Positions 16,137 through 25,835 of a stretch of DNA of 64,000 bases are shown piece after piece (the stretch's first letter is position 1; every line of letters starts with the position of its first letter). The notes under the pieces are model-generated. The model was not told the DNA's origin and ran no database searches. It was given only the letters and a program-made list of their open reading frames with translations. The stretch lies in the NCBI GenBank assembly GCA_050692985.1, contig JBOGVZ010000059.1, positions 1 through 64,000 on the forward strand. Reading direction: 5' to 3'. The translations under genes and the position numbers were made by a program. The DNA comes from JBOGVZ01 sp050692985 (lineage in GTDB: Bacteria > Actinomycetota > UBA4738 > CALAEC01).

Positions 16137-17885
16137 ATGGGCATCCACCGACCCGACATCCGAACGCTGGTTGCCGCCGCGTGCGCGGCCCTGGTGGCCC
16201 TGACCGCGTGCACGGGCGCGGACGGCCCACCGGCGGGCTCCCGGACCGTGGACCAGATGGCCCGGGCCGCCGGTGCCGACGTCGTCGAGCACCTGCGTCG
16301 TGGCTACTACGCCGGGCGGTCCGGCGACATCCTGTTCGTGCCGGAGCCCTACAGCGTCGTGGTCCGGTGGTCGGGCCGCGGCGTGGGCACGGACGCCGCC
16401 GACCCCCGCACCAGCCACTCCACGCCGTGGGACTATCACCAGCGCGTCCCGATCACGCTCTCCGGACCGGGCTACGTCCGCGGCGGGAAGCTGGTCCACA
16501 GGTCGGTGGACGTCACCGACCTGGCCCCCACGATCGGCGACCTCATGCACTTCGACTTCCACGCCCGGGACGGAGAGCCGCTCCGCGAGGCGCTCCTGCC
16601 ACCACGGCAGCGGAGGGAGCCGCCGCGAGCCATCGTGGTGGTGGCCTACGACGGGGGCGGGTGGAACCTCCTGGAGCAGTGGCCCGACGCCTGGCCGGTG
16701 CAACGACGGCTCGCGCGGGAGGGCACCACCTACCTCAACGCCACGATCGGTTCGGCGCCGTCGGTCACCACGGCGATCCACGCGAACATGGGAACCGGCG
16801 CCTACCCCCGGACCCACGGGATGCCGGAGATCACCGGCAGGCTGCCGGACGGGACGATCGGCGACAGCTACTTCGACCGGGGAGACCCCAGGCTCCTGGA
16901 GGTCGGGACCGTGGCCGACGCGTGGGACGCGGCGAACGGGAACGAGCCGTGGGTCGGGATGATCGGCTACGAGACCTGGCACCTGGGGATGATGAGCCGG
17001 GGGGCGCACCACCCCGGCGGCGACCGCGACGTGGCGGTGCTGTGGGAGCGCGAGCCGGGGCTGGGCCGGTTCCACACGAACGAGGAGCTCTACGAGCTCC
17101 CCGACGGCCTGCCCGGCGACGGGGACCTGCGCGGCCGCCTCCACGAGCTTGACGGCGAGGACGGGGCCATCGACGGACGGTGGATGGGTCACGACCTCGA
17201 GGACCCGGCCATCGTCCCCGGGACCCCGGCGTTCGTGCGGCACGAGGGTGAGGCGCTCCTGTCGATGATCGAGGACCCGGGGTTCGGCACGGACGAGCTC
17301 ACCGACCTGCTGTTCGTGGAGCTCAAGCCCACGGACTTCGGTGGCCACATCTGGAACATGGTGGCCCCCGAGGAGGAGTTCGTGCTGCGGGCCCAGGACC
17401 GGCTGCTCGGCCAGATCGTCCGGGCCCTGGACCGGAAGGTGGGCCGGGATCGGTATGCGCTGATGCTCACCGCGGACCACGGCCAGACCCCGATCCCCGA
17501 GTCCACCGGGGGCCTCCGGATCCACCCGGACATCCTGGGGGCCAAGGTCGACGAGTACTTCGGGGCCTCGTTGGTGGAGCAGGTCACGCCGTCGGGCATC
17601 TTCCTTCGTCCGGGGGCGCTGGGAGAGACGGGGCTGACGGTGAGCGACGTGGCCCGGTTCGTGGGGGACTTCCGCTACGGCGACGGCCTCCCCGCGGACG
17701 TGGACGTCGACCTGATCCCCGAGGAGGATCTCGATGCCCTGGTGTTCGCCGCGGCCCTGCCGGGACCGTACCTGGAGGCCGTCACCGAGGAGGAGACGGC
17801 GGCCCTCGGCCCGGGTGACTTCCGCGAGGGCGTGCTGGCCGCGCCGGAGGGGCTCGAGCGGTACGTGGCCCTGCTGGCGAGCTGA
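16137..17885 (+). CDS. Permuted PafA-like phosphatase-superfamily lipoprotein, paralog 3
   Basis: 582 residues, lipobox LTAC (Cys25). The order of elements is the same as in the 11186 protein, its closest relative here: GYYAGRSGDILFV, TSHSTPW (His94), DLAPTIGDL, then YDGGGW (Asp172), SVTTAIH (Thr211), PTDFGGH (Asp400, His404) and TADHGQTPIPE (Asp447, His448). All ligands for two zinc ions and the nucleophile are present. The phosphomonoester-binding Lys-x-Arg of PafA is replaced (GYETWHLGMM), as in the 11186 protein. It is secreted and lipid-anchored. The stop is three bases from the convergent MFS stop. Substrate is unknown; a phosphodiester of a surface polymer or lipid is the simplest guess. 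Confidence 0.88.
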   Translation: MGIHRPDIRTLVAAACAALVALTACTGADGPPAGSRTVDQMARAAGADVVEHLRRGYYAGRSGDILFVPEPYSVVVRWSGRGVGTDAADPRTSHSTPWDYHQRVPITLSGPGYVRGGKLVHRSVDVTDLAPTIGDLMHFDFHARDGEPLREALLPPRQRREPPRAIVVVAYDGGGWNLLEQWPDAWPVQRRLAREGTTYLNATIGSAPSVTTAIHANMGTGAYPRTHGMPEITGRLPDGTIGDSYFDRGDPRLLEVGTVADAWDAANGNEPWVGMIGYETWHLGMMSRGAHHPGGDRDVAVLWEREPGLGRFHTNEELYELPDGLPGDGDLRGRLHELDGEDGAIDGRWMGHDLEDPAIVPGTPAFVRHEGEALLSMIEDPGFGTDELTDLLFVELKPTDFGGHIWNMVAPEEEFVLRAQDRLLGQIVRALDRKVGRDRYALMLTADHGQTPIPESTGGLRIHPDILGAKVDEYFGASLVEQVTPSGIFLRPGALGETGLTVSDVARFVGDFRYGDGLPADVDVDLIPEEDLDALVFAAALPGPYLEAVTEEETAALGPGDFREGVLAAPEGLERYVALLAS

Positions 17886-17888
17886 GCC

Positions 17889-19187
17889 CTACTCGGGACC
17901 GGTGGGTTGGGACACCGCGGCGGATGGCCGGCGGCCGGCGGCGACCCGTCGGAACCAGGCAGCGATCAGCACCGCCAGCAGCAGGAAGACCACGCCGCCC
18001 CCGATCAGCACGAGCCGCGCCCTGGCGGGGGTGAGGACCAGGAACAGGATCAGCGCCGGGGTCACCCACGACAGGTTGTAGGCCACGTCCTGGAAGCTGA
18101 ACCCCCGGCCGCGGAACGCGTCGGCCAGGGCCTGCTGCATCAGCGTGTCGACGGCCACTTTCCCCAGGAAGAACGACAGTCCCACGATCCCGGCCAGGAT
18201 CGTGATGCCTGCCAGGTTGATGATGCCGCCGAACGCCAGCATCCCCGCCCCGCCCAGCAGCAGGGCGCCCACGATGATCCGCACCGGGCCGACCCGGTCC
18301 TTGAGCGCGTGGGCGGCCACGAACCCCACGGCCGCACCCAGCGCCCCGGCCGCGGCCGGGATCGCCGAGGTCAGGGTGCCCTCCCGGGCGATGAACCCCC
18401 GGGAGAGGAACACCGTGGCCAGGACCACGAACGTGAGCATCGACCGCAGCGCCAGGAACGACACGAGCGCCAGCCCCGCCATGGCCTGGCGGATCACCTC
18501 GCGGATGCCCTCGGCGATGTCACGGAACACCCGGGCGATCTCCTCCCGCAGGGGGACCGACGCCCTCGTGTACCCCAGGCGCCGGGTGGCCGTCGCCGAC
18601 AGCGTCGCCAGGATGTAGGCCACCACCCCCGCGGCCACGATCACCCGGGTGTCGAGGAACTGGGAGGCCACCAGGGCGGTGCCCGCCCCGGCCAGCTGGA
18701 ACAGGGCGCTGCCGGCCTGCGAGGTGGCGTTGCCGGGAAGCAGCTCCCGCTCGCCCAGGGTGACCGGCAGCGCGGCGCCCCGGATCGCCAGCACCAGCCG
18801 GGTCCCCGCCAGGATCACCAGGAACGACGCGTACAGGGCGGCGTCGCCGATCGCCGAGATGCCCAGGCCGGCCACGGCGGCAAGCACCAGGACCCGGATC
18901 CCGTTGGCGGCGATCAGCATCCGCCGGCGGTTCCACCGGTCGATCAGCACGCCGACGAACGGGCTGAACAGTGTGTACGGGAGGAACGTGAGGAGCACGA
19001 TCAGCAGGGCCTCCCGGGGGGTGCGAGCGGCCTCGACGTCGAGCCCCGCCGCGCCGCCGAACGTGATGTGCTTGGCCAGGGCCACCCCCACGAGGCCGTC
19101 GCCGGCCTGGGCCAGCCACTGGGCCCCCATGAGGAACCGGAAGTCGCGGTTGCGGAGCAGGGTGAAGGTGTCGCGGACGAGCTTCAC
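17889..19187 (-). CDS. MFS transporter
   Basis: 432 residues, about 12 membrane helices. The N terminus FRFLMGAQWLAQAGDGLVGVAL and the loop VLIDRWNRRRMLI between helices two and three are typical of the drug-exporter-like (DHA3/MFS_3) group, which swaps protons for an exported compound. The substrate cannot be told. It sits between phosphatase paralogs and the two large membrane proteins without overlapping any of them, so it may be a separate unit. The GTG start lies nine bases after a minus-strand TAGATT, so it is probably leaderless. Confidence 0.88.
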   Translation of the reverse strand: MKLVRDTFTLLRNRDFRFLMGAQWLAQAGDGLVGVALAKHITFGGAAGLDVEAARTPREALLIVLLTFLPYTLFSPFVGVLIDRWNRRRMLIAANGIRVLVLAAVAGLGISAIGDAALYASFLVILAGTRLVLAIRGAALPVTLGERELLPGNATSQAGSALFQLAGAGTALVASQFLDTRVIVAAGVVAYILATLSATATRRLGYTRASVPLREEIARVFRDIAEGIREVIRQAMAGLALVSFLALRSMLTFVVLATVFLSRGFIAREGTLTSAIPAAAGALGAAVGFVAAHALKDRVGPVRIIVGALLLGGAGMLAFGGIINLAGITILAGIVGLSFFLGKVAVDTLMQQALADAFRGRGFSFQDVAYNLSWVTPALILFLVLTPARARLVLIGGGVVFLLLAVLIAAWFRRVAAGRRPSAAVSQPTGPE

Positions 19188-19196
19188 GAGTGAGCG

Positions 19197-19202
19197 AATC
19201 TA
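19197..19202 (-). promoter_or_regulatory. -10 element TAGATT (minus), leaderless MFS start
   Basis: TAGATT on the minus strand, nine bases before the MFS GTG at 19187. No Shine-Dalgarno lies between them. Confidence 0.5.
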
Positions 19203-19252
19203 GCAGATGTGCGCCGGGGAGGGACGATCGATGGCGGCCCGGAGGGCGGCGT

Positions 19253-21154
19253 TCACGACCTCCGCCGCCACCGCCGGGCCACCGGCCAGGCCCATCCGGC
19301 CACGGCCACCGCTACGCCGATCCACGGCCGCGCACCCGGGGCGTCGAGGGACAGTCGACCGGCGAGCGTGCCGGCGATCACCAGCACGGACAGGCCGAGC
19401 ACCGGGGCCAGGGCTCCGCGGGCCAGCAGGCCCCCGGGCACGAGGGCCATGGACCATCCCAGCCCCACCAGCCACAGCACCGCCAGGACGGCCACGGAGC
19501 GGCCGACCAGGGTGGAGACGGGTGGCGGGCTGGGCGCGGACGGCAGCGGCCGCAGGGCCGTGACGGGTGGTCCCCGTAGGACCGTGACCCCGTACGCCAG
19601 CTGGTCGCCTTCGGGGCGGCCGAGCTCCGGGAGGCCGTGGTTGAACCCCGCCAGCAGGAGGATCGCCGGGTCATCGGCCAGGAGCGGCCGGACCACCGCC
19701 CAGTGGGTCATCGATGCCAGGTCGTAGCGGCGGTTGTCGCGGAGGGAGGGCCGCCCGGCCAGGAGGTCGGCCGGGTCACCGAGGTACACGTGCGCCAGGG
19801 CGATCTGGTCGGAGGGGAGGGCCGAACGGATCACCCCGAACGCGACCGTGGCGGCCTGGGCCACCCTGGCCGCGCCGGCCCTGGGGTTGATCACGAACAC
19901 GATCGGACGGCGGTTCCCGGTCTCCGACAGGTGCCGGCCGGCGGCCTGGGCCTGCACCACCCCGTCCGTGGGGAACTTGACCCTGGCCCGGTCGGTCCAC
20001 GAGTCGCGGTCCATCCGGACGGCCACCGCCGCGGCACCGAGGATGGCCACCGTGGCCAGCGCGGCGCCCACCGCTCGCGGGGGAACCCTGGTCAGGAGCC
20101 GGCCTGCCCCGGTGACCGCGGCGGCCACGAGCACCGGGATCCCCAGGGCGAAGCCCAGGAACCGGTGGGCGGGGACCTCTAGGTCGAGGAACACGAGCAG
20201 GGGGACGGCCGTGGCGGCGACCAGGCTCCAGATCACCACCAGGCCCAGCCCCCGCCGGCGCGCCGGCTCTGCCGGGACCGCCAGGGCGCCGATCCCCAGG
20301 GCGGCGGCCGTGGCCACCACGGGAACGTGGTACCGGGGGACGAAGCGAGCCAGCTTGACCAGGAACGATCCCAGCCTGGTGCGGGGTGGCTGGAGCGGGA
20401 CCGAGAGGAGGGCCAGGGAGCCCGCCATGACCGCCGCGGCTCCGGCGACCACCATGCCGAGCCGGGCCGCGGGGCTTCGGCCCAGGGGCCGGCCGGCCCG
20501 GTGGCCCATCACGGAGGAGGGGACCGTGGCCACGGCCAGCGCCGCCAGGATCGCCACGAACACCGCCGTGAGCGGCCAGTGGATCAGCGTGCCGGCCGCC
20601 ACCAGCACCAGCGTCAGGGCGATGGCTCGCTCGCCGGCGCTGACCAGGAGGGCCCCCACCCCGGCGGCCAGGATCACCCCGTCCAGGCTCAGGTTGTCGA
20701 TGAGCCCCGATGCGGTGAGGACCACGTTCAAGGAGGCCCCCACGAAGAAGCCGTACACGGGGAAGGCCCACCGCGGCTCCCCCAGCACCCGGACCGCCAG
20801 CGTCCCGGCCGCCAGGCCCACCAGCACCCCCATGACCGCGGGGAGCACGAATCCGAGGTCGAAGGCGGAGATCCCGGTGGTGGCCCGGACGAACGCGGCC
20901 AGCACCGGATAGCCGAGACGGTCCGGGTGCTCCCGGTACGGCGACGATCCGGGAAGGGCCTCCAGCCCCTGGCCCGTCACCAGGTTCGCCCGCCACAGGT
21001 ACTTGGGCGTGTCGAACCCGGGAGGAGCCACCAGGTCGTCCGCGGCCACGAGCCACAGGAACAGGCCTCCCACCGAGGCCACCGTGAGGACGATCAGGCC
21101 GGCGGACACGGCCCGGCGGGCCCATACCCGGCGGGAGGGTGCCTCGGCGCTCAC
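19253..21154 (-). CDS. Polytopic membrane protein, GT-C-like, paralog A
   Basis: 633 residues with about 12 predicted helices. After the first helix comes FDTPKYLWRANLV, an acidic motif in the first extracytoplasmic loop, where GT-C glycosyltransferases keep their catalytic Asp. A large extracytoplasmic region near residues 400-550 contains HVYLGDPADLLAGRPS and YGVTVLRGPP. Two further helices close the protein. The same layout and motifs occur in the genes at 21151 and 29116. It probably uses a polyprenyl-linked sugar or anchors a surface polymer, but no biochemical assignment is possible. The GTG overlaps the upstream stop (GTGA). Confidence 0.8.
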   Translation of the reverse strand: MSAEAPSRRVWARRAVSAGLIVLTVASVGGLFLWLVAADDLVAPPGFDTPKYLWRANLVTGQGLEALPGSSPYREHPDRLGYPVLAAFVRATTGISAFDLGFVLPAVMGVLVGLAAGTLAVRVLGEPRWAFPVYGFFVGASLNVVLTASGLIDNLSLDGVILAAGVGALLVSAGERAIALTLVLVAAGTLIHWPLTAVFVAILAALAVATVPSSVMGHRAGRPLGRSPAARLGMVVAGAAAVMAGSLALLSVPLQPPRTRLGSFLVKLARFVPRYHVPVVATAAALGIGALAVPAEPARRRGLGLVVIWSLVAATAVPLLVFLDLEVPAHRFLGFALGIPVLVAAAVTGAGRLLTRVPPRAVGAALATVAILGAAAVAVRMDRDSWTDRARVKFPTDGVVQAQAAGRHLSETGNRRPIVFVINPRAGAARVAQAATVAFGVIRSALPSDQIALAHVYLGDPADLLAGRPSLRDNRRYDLASMTHWAVVRPLLADDPAILLLAGFNHGLPELGRPEGDQLAYGVTVLRGPPVTALRPLPSAPSPPPVSTLVGRSVAVLAVLWLVGLGWSMALVPGGLLARGALAPVLGLSVLVIAGTLAGRLSLDAPGARPWIGVAVAVAGWAWPVARRWRRRS

Positions 21155-23022
21155 CCACCCGCCCCGGTCCGGGGGCGGCGCCGCCGGGCCACCGGCACCA
21201 TCCATCCTGCCGCCGCCACCGCCGCGGCGATCCAGGGCCTGGCCGCCGGCGTTCCCGCACCCACGCGCGCTGCCACCAGGCCGGCCAGGACCAGCACCGA
21301 GGCGCCCAGGGCCGGCGCCACCGACATCCGGGTGGGCCACCCCCGTGGAAGCAGGGTCACGGCCCACCCCAGGCCCACGGCGCCGAACAGCAGCAGGGCC
21401 CTGCCCACGATCCCGGCCAGCTCCGCGGTGGTGGCCGGTCGAGGCGGCGGGGCCGGGACGATCACCGTGGGAGTGGCGGGGCCGCGAACCACCGTGATGC
21501 CCGGGGCCACCTCCCGTCCCTCCGGGCCGGCACGGCCCTGGGGGCGGAAGGCCGACATGGCGATTACGATCGGGCGGGTGGGGAGCACGGCTTCGAGGGC
21601 CTCGAACTGCCGGAGGGACGTCTCGTTGTAGCGCGCGTTCCCCGGGACGAGTGTGGGCTCACCGGCCAGCAATCGCTCCGTGTCACCGATGTAGACGTTT
21701 GCCCTGGCGATCTGGTTCGGGGGCAGGGCGGACCGGATGACGTTCCGAGGCGACCTGATGGTCCGCCGCTCGACCACGAACACCACGGGGCGGTCCCCGC
21801 CCACGGCCGCCAGGTAGCGCCCGGCGGTACGGGCCTGGGTGAACTCGGCCAGGCGCGCGTCGTGGAAGGGGCGCCACGTCCCCAGGGCCAGGACGATCCC
21901 GCCGGCCAGCGCGGCCCCGGCCACCACCGCGGCGGCCGGCCATCCCACGGCCGGGGGCCGGAGCCTCGTCAGCAGGCGGGCCAGGCCGGCCACCCCGGCG
22001 GCGGCCAGGATCGGGATCCCCAGGGCGAAGAACAGGACCCGGTGGGCGGGGACCGTGGCCACGGCCAGCGCGGCCACGGCCACGGCGGCCGAGCCGGCCC
22101 ACACCAGGGCCAGCGTCAGCCCCTGCCGGCGGGCCGGGTCGGTGGGGACCAGCAGGGCGGCCACGCCGCCCGCCGACACCGCTCCCAGGGCGGCGAACTC
22201 GCCGGCGTCTCGGCCGAGCTTCTCCCCGATGCGCAGGTCGAAGTTGGCCGGCAGGTTCGGCCACGCCGGCCCCAGGGCGATCGCCCCCGCCGCGGTCAGC
22301 CCCGAGCCCGCCACCACCATCCCCAGCCGGGCCGACGGCGTGCCCAGCAGGGGAGCGCCGGACCGGCGAGCGGCCAGGGACTGGGGGACGAGCAGGGCCG
22401 CCACCCCCAGCAGGACCGCCCCGAACAGGGCGGCGAACGGCCAGTGGATCGCGGCGCCGGCCGCCAGCAGCACCACGGTGGCCGCCGCGCCCCTGGCCCC
22501 GTGGGCCGCCAGCAGCGCCGTGGCCCCGGCCGCAGCGGACAGGGCCAGGACGACGACGCTGTCGGCATGGCTCACGGCGGTCAGGACCACGTTCATCGAG
22601 GCCCCCGCGCCGACGGCGTAGATCGGGAACGTCCACAGCGGCTCCCGCAGCCCGCGGAGGGCGAACGCCCCGGCTCCCAGGCCCACCAGCGTCCCCGCCA
22701 GCGCGGGCAGGGCGAAGGCCAGCCGCAACGGGGCCACCCCGGCCACCGAGTCCAGGAAGCCGGCCAGGATCGGGTACCCGGCCCGGGAGGCCTTGGGGGT
22801 GAGCGGTGGGGGCACGGAGCCGGACAGGGCGTCCAACCCCTCCCCGGCGACGAGCTTGGCCCGCCAGACGTACCAGGGCGTGTCGGCCCCCGCCGGCAGC
22901 GATCGGTCCCCGCCAGCGTAGACGGAGATCAGGGCCCCGGCCACCACGGCCACGGACACGGCCATGAGGACCAGGGTGATCGCTGCGCGCGCGGGCCGGC
23001 TCCGATGGACGTGGTTCTGCAT
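21151..23022 (-). CDS. Polytopic membrane protein, GT-C-like, paralog B
   Basis: 623 residues, first gene of a two-gene operon with paralog A. The first loop has ADTPWYVWRAKLVAGEGLD. The late extracytoplasmic domain has NVYIGDTERLLAGEPT and PGITVVRGPA, clearly related to paralog A. About 12 helices lie in between and after. The ATG is preceded by GGGAGG with four bases of spacing, and a minus-strand TAGTGT (23045-23040) may be its -10. It diverges from the pyruvyltransferase operon. Function is inferred only from topology and its position in the glycan region. Confidence 0.8.
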   Translation of the reverse strand: MQNHVHRSRPARAAITLVLMAVSVAVVAGALISVYAGGDRSLPAGADTPWYVWRAKLVAGEGLDALSGSVPPPLTPKASRAGYPILAGFLDSVAGVAPLRLAFALPALAGTLVGLGAGAFALRGLREPLWTFPIYAVGAGASMNVVLTAVSHADSVVVLALSAAAGATALLAAHGARGAAATVVLLAAGAAIHWPFAALFGAVLLGVAALLVPQSLAARRSGAPLLGTPSARLGMVVAGSGLTAAGAIALGPAWPNLPANFDLRIGEKLGRDAGEFAALGAVSAGGVAALLVPTDPARRQGLTLALVWAGSAAVAVAALAVATVPAHRVLFFALGIPILAAAGVAGLARLLTRLRPPAVGWPAAAVVAGAALAGGIVLALGTWRPFHDARLAEFTQARTAGRYLAAVGGDRPVVFVVERRTIRSPRNVIRSALPPNQIARANVYIGDTERLLAGEPTLVPGNARYNETSLRQFEALEAVLPTRPIVIAMSAFRPQGRAGPEGREVAPGITVVRGPATPTVIVPAPPPRPATTAELAGIVGRALLLFGAVGLGWAVTLLPRGWPTRMSVAPALGASVLVLAGLVAARVGAGTPAARPWIAAAVAAAGWMVPVARRRRPRTGAGG

Positions 23023-23069
23023 GCCCCTCCCGAACGGCGACACTATCAGTGCCCGTGCGCGGCGGCGGC

Positions 23070-23096
23070 TTGGCGGCGGGGGACAGCCGGTATGAT
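23070..23096 (+). promoter_or_regulatory. Promoter of the 23-32 kb glycan operon
   Basis: TTGGCG (23070-23075), 15 bases, then TATGAT (23091-23096). Transcription would begin near 23103 with a leader of about 43 bases before the ATG at 23146, which has GGAG eight bases upstream. It would drive the six genes from 23146 to 32052, which overlap or nearly touch. Confidence 0.5.
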
Positions 23097-23145
23097 GGCC
23101 GGCACCAAGCGGGGGGAGCCCTGCCACCCGCCCGGAGCGAACCGG

Positions 23146-24627
23146 ATGGACGCGCAACATCCAGCACCCCGCATCGGCCTGTGGGGGACGTTCGACCTCG
23201 AGGAGCTCGACGAGGTCCTGTTCCCCCGGATCGCCCGCCGTGAGCTCGGCCGCCGTCTCCCCGGGGCCACGGTGCGCACGTTCGCGCCGTTCGGCCCGGA
23301 GCGGGGCAACCGTCTCGATGGCGGAGAGCCCGCCGAGGGGCTGGGATCCTACGGTCCCGAGCGGGTGGCCGAGCTGTCCCGGGAGCTCGACCTCGTGGTG
23401 GTGGGTCCCGTGGACCTGGCGGGCGACGGCGACCTGGCCGCCCGGTACGGCGTCGATCGGGACGAGGTGGCCCGGCGGGCCCCCGGGCGGTTCTTCGTCG
23501 AGGGCCTGGGGCCCGAGCTCGAGGCGGAGGTGCCGGTGGCGTGGTCCGCCGTCGCCGTCCCCGTGGATCCCTCGCCCCAGGAGGCGGCGCGGTACCGGGA
23601 CGCCCTTCCGGGACGCCGGGTCCTGTCGGTCCGCGACGAGGCCTCCCGGCGACGCCTGGAGGCCGCGGGGGTGCGGGTCGCCGTGGTGCCGGACCCGGCG
23701 GTGCTGGCGTCCCGCCTGTTCACGGAGGACCTGCTGGAGCGGCGGCTGGAGCACCTTCGGGCCCTGGGATGGTTCCCCTCCGCCGGATTGCCGCTGGTGG
23801 TCCAGGGCGACCGGTCCCTGCTGCCGCTGGTCGAAGACCTGGCGGCGTCGGTGGCCTCGGTGGCCGAGCACCTCGGTGGCGTGCCGGTCGTGCTGGTGGA
23901 GGTGGCCGGGGGCGACGGCGGCTTCGCGGCGGCCATGGGCCAGGCCCTGCCGGGCCCCACCCAGCACGCCGCCGGAGCGGGCGTGGAGGACGTCATGGCG
24001 GCGATCCGGACGTCGGCCGGCCTGGTGTGCTCGTCCCCGCGGGCCGGTGCGTCGGCGTTCGCCTTCGGACGTCCCCACGTGGTGCTGGCGCCGGGGCCGC
24101 GGTCCGCGGCGGAGGGCTTCGCCAGGCTGATCGACGCCCCGGAGTCCGTGGTGCGGGGTCCGGGGGAGGTCGCTGCCGCCTTCGAGAAGGTGGCCTCCTT
24201 GGGTCCCCGCCCCCAGGTGGTCCGTCGCGTCCAGATCGCCGTGGACGAGCACCTCGACGCGGTGGCCCGCATGGCCGCCGATGCCGCCCGTGGCCGGGCC
24301 CCGCTCCGGGCCCCGGTCGCCTCGGACCGGGGCGCACGCGGCCGGCTCGAGGCGCTCCAGGCCGCGTACGAGGCCCGGGGGCGCCTGCTGGCCACGCAGC
24401 GGTGGACCTTCGCGGACCGGGTCCGGGACGCCGAGGCCCGGGAGCGAGCGACCCGGCGGCGGCTGGAGGCGGAGACCGCCCGGTTGAGCGCGGAGGTGGC
24501 CCGCCTGGAGGCCGAGGTGGCCGGGAAGGACCGCGAGCTCCACACGCTCCTCGGCACCCGGACGTTCCGGTACACGGCGGGGTTGCGCCGGGCGTGGGGG
24601 GCCCTCCGGCGCCTGTTCCGCCGATGA
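23146..24627 (+). CDS. Polysaccharide pyruvyltransferase-like protein
   Basis: 493 residues. The N terminus GLWGTFDLEELDEVLFPRIA and the motif SVRDEASRRRLEAAGV followed by VPDPAVLA match PF04230, which transfers pyruvate from PEP to sugars to form ketals on surface polymers. The usual Asn-x-Gly-Asp after the first strand is altered to ELDE, so activity is not certain. The last 90 residues form an Arg/Glu-rich coiled coil ending in LGTRTFRYTAGLRRAWGALR, a tail commonly found on surface-polysaccharide glycosyltransferases. ATG 23146 is chosen for its GGAG; an earlier ATG overlaps the -10. It heads the operon. Confidence 0.8.
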   Translation: MDAQHPAPRIGLWGTFDLEELDEVLFPRIARRELGRRLPGATVRTFAPFGPERGNRLDGGEPAEGLGSYGPERVAELSRELDLVVVGPVDLAGDGDLAARYGVDRDEVARRAPGRFFVEGLGPELEAEVPVAWSAVAVPVDPSPQEAARYRDALPGRRVLSVRDEASRRRLEAAGVRVAVVPDPAVLASRLFTEDLLERRLEHLRALGWFPSAGLPLVVQGDRSLLPLVEDLAASVASVAEHLGGVPVVLVEVAGGDGGFAAAMGQALPGPTQHAAGAGVEDVMAAIRTSAGLVCSSPRAGASAFAFGRPHVVLAPGPRSAAEGFARLIDAPESVVRGPGEVAAAFEKVASLGPRPQVVRRVQIAVDEHLDAVARMAADAARGRAPLRAPVASDRGARGRLEALQAAYEARGRLLATQRWTFADRVRDAEARERATRRRLEAETARLSAEVARLEAEVAGKDRELHTLLGTRTFRYTAGLRRAWGALRRLFRR

Positions 24628-25835
24628 CCGTCACGCTCGCCCGGGCCGAGGCACCGGAGGTCTCGGTCCTCATCGTGACGTACGGCGGGTGGGACCTGGC
24701 CCGCCAGGCCCTGGAGGCGGTCCGGGACCACACGCGGCGTCCCTCCGAGGTCATCGTGGTGGACAACGCCTCCCCGGACGGGACCGGGGAGCGCCTGCGG
24801 ACCGAGGTGCGGGGGGCCACCGTCGTCCTGAACGGCCGCAACGTGGGATTCGGGCCCGCCGTGAACCAGGCCGCGGCCCTGGCCCGGGGCCGGTACCTGG
24901 CCCTGCTGAACAGCGATGCGCTGGTCCGGCCGGGGTGGCTGGAGCCGCTGGTGGAGCGTCTCCAGGGAGACCCCACGGTGGGCGCGGTGGTCTCCCGGCT
25001 GCTGAACGCCGACGGGACCGTCCAGGAGGCCGGCTCGCTGCTGTGGTCCGACGGCTCGACGCTGGCGTTCGGGGCCGGGGCCGCCGGAGGCGACCCCGCC
25101 TACCGGTTCGCCCGGACGGTCGACTACGGCTCCGCGGCGTGCCTGTTGATCCGGCGGTCGGTGTTCCTGGACGTGGGCGGGTTCGATCCCGCCTACGTGC
25201 CGGCCTACTGCGAGGACGTGGACCTGTGCCTGGCGCTCCGGGAGCTGGGGCTGCGAACGGTGTACGAGCCGCGGTCGGACGTGGTGCACGTGCGGTTCGG
25301 GTCCACCGATGCCTCGGCCGCCGCCGGGCTGATCGAGGCCAACCGGGAGGTCCTCCGGCACCGCCGGGCCGGCGCCCTGGCCCGGCAGGTCGCTCCCCCG
25401 GGTCCCCACCACCCCCACCGGGAGGTGGCCGGCCGAGACGCCCACGCGCACGACCGGGTGCTGGTGGTGGCCGACCGGGCACCGCGGACCCTCCTCCTGG
25501 CGCTGGCCGCCGCGTTCCCGGACGGGCGCGTCACCGTGCTGTCCACCGGCGGCCCCCCGGATCCGGAGACCGCCGACGAGCTGGCCCGGGCCGGCGTGGA
25601 GGTGGCCTTCCCGGACGACCTGGAACGGTGGTTCGGGGCCCGCCTGTTCCACGTGTCGGCGGCGGTGGCCGTGGGGCCCGAGCTCCCGGCGGCGGTCGCC
25701 GAGCTGCTCCGCCGGACCCAACCACAGGCACCGGTCATCGAGTCGGGGCCCCGGCCGGACCCATCGGCGGTGATCGAGCGGCTCGGTGCGGTGGGGGTGG
25801 TGGCGGACGCCGGGGGCCCCCGGCGTGGCCCGTGA
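24624..25835 (+). CDS. GT2 glycosyltransferase (rhamnosyltransferase-like)
   Basis: 403 residues. The GT-A domain (about 10-250) has VSVLIVTYGG, VDNASPDGTG for the nucleotide, NVGFGPAVNQ, and LLNSDALVRPGW with the NSDA variant of the metal motif. GGFDPAYVPAYCEDVDLCL is the acceptor-side signature of the WcaA/RfbF rhamnosyltransferase-like group. A further 130 residues after the GT domain contain an alpha/beta segment (DRVLVVADRAPRTLLLAL) of unknown role. It acts on the cytoplasmic side during polymer assembly. ATGA overlap with the upstream gene and GTGA overlap with the next. Confidence 0.9.
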   Translation: MTVTLARAEAPEVSVLIVTYGGWDLARQALEAVRDHTRRPSEVIVVDNASPDGTGERLRTEVRGATVVLNGRNVGFGPAVNQAAALARGRYLALLNSDALVRPGWLEPLVERLQGDPTVGAVVSRLLNADGTVQEAGSLLWSDGSTLAFGAGAAGGDPAYRFARTVDYGSAACLLIRRSVFLDVGGFDPAYVPAYCEDVDLCLALRELGLRTVYEPRSDVVHVRFGSTDASAAAGLIEANREVLRHRRAGALARQVAPPGPHHPHREVAGRDAHAHDRVLVVADRAPRTLLLALAAAFPDGRVTVLSTGGPPDPETADELARAGVEVAFPDDLERWFGARLFHVSAAVAVGPELPAAVAELLRRTQPQAPVIESGPRPDPSAVIERLGAVGVVADAGGPRRGP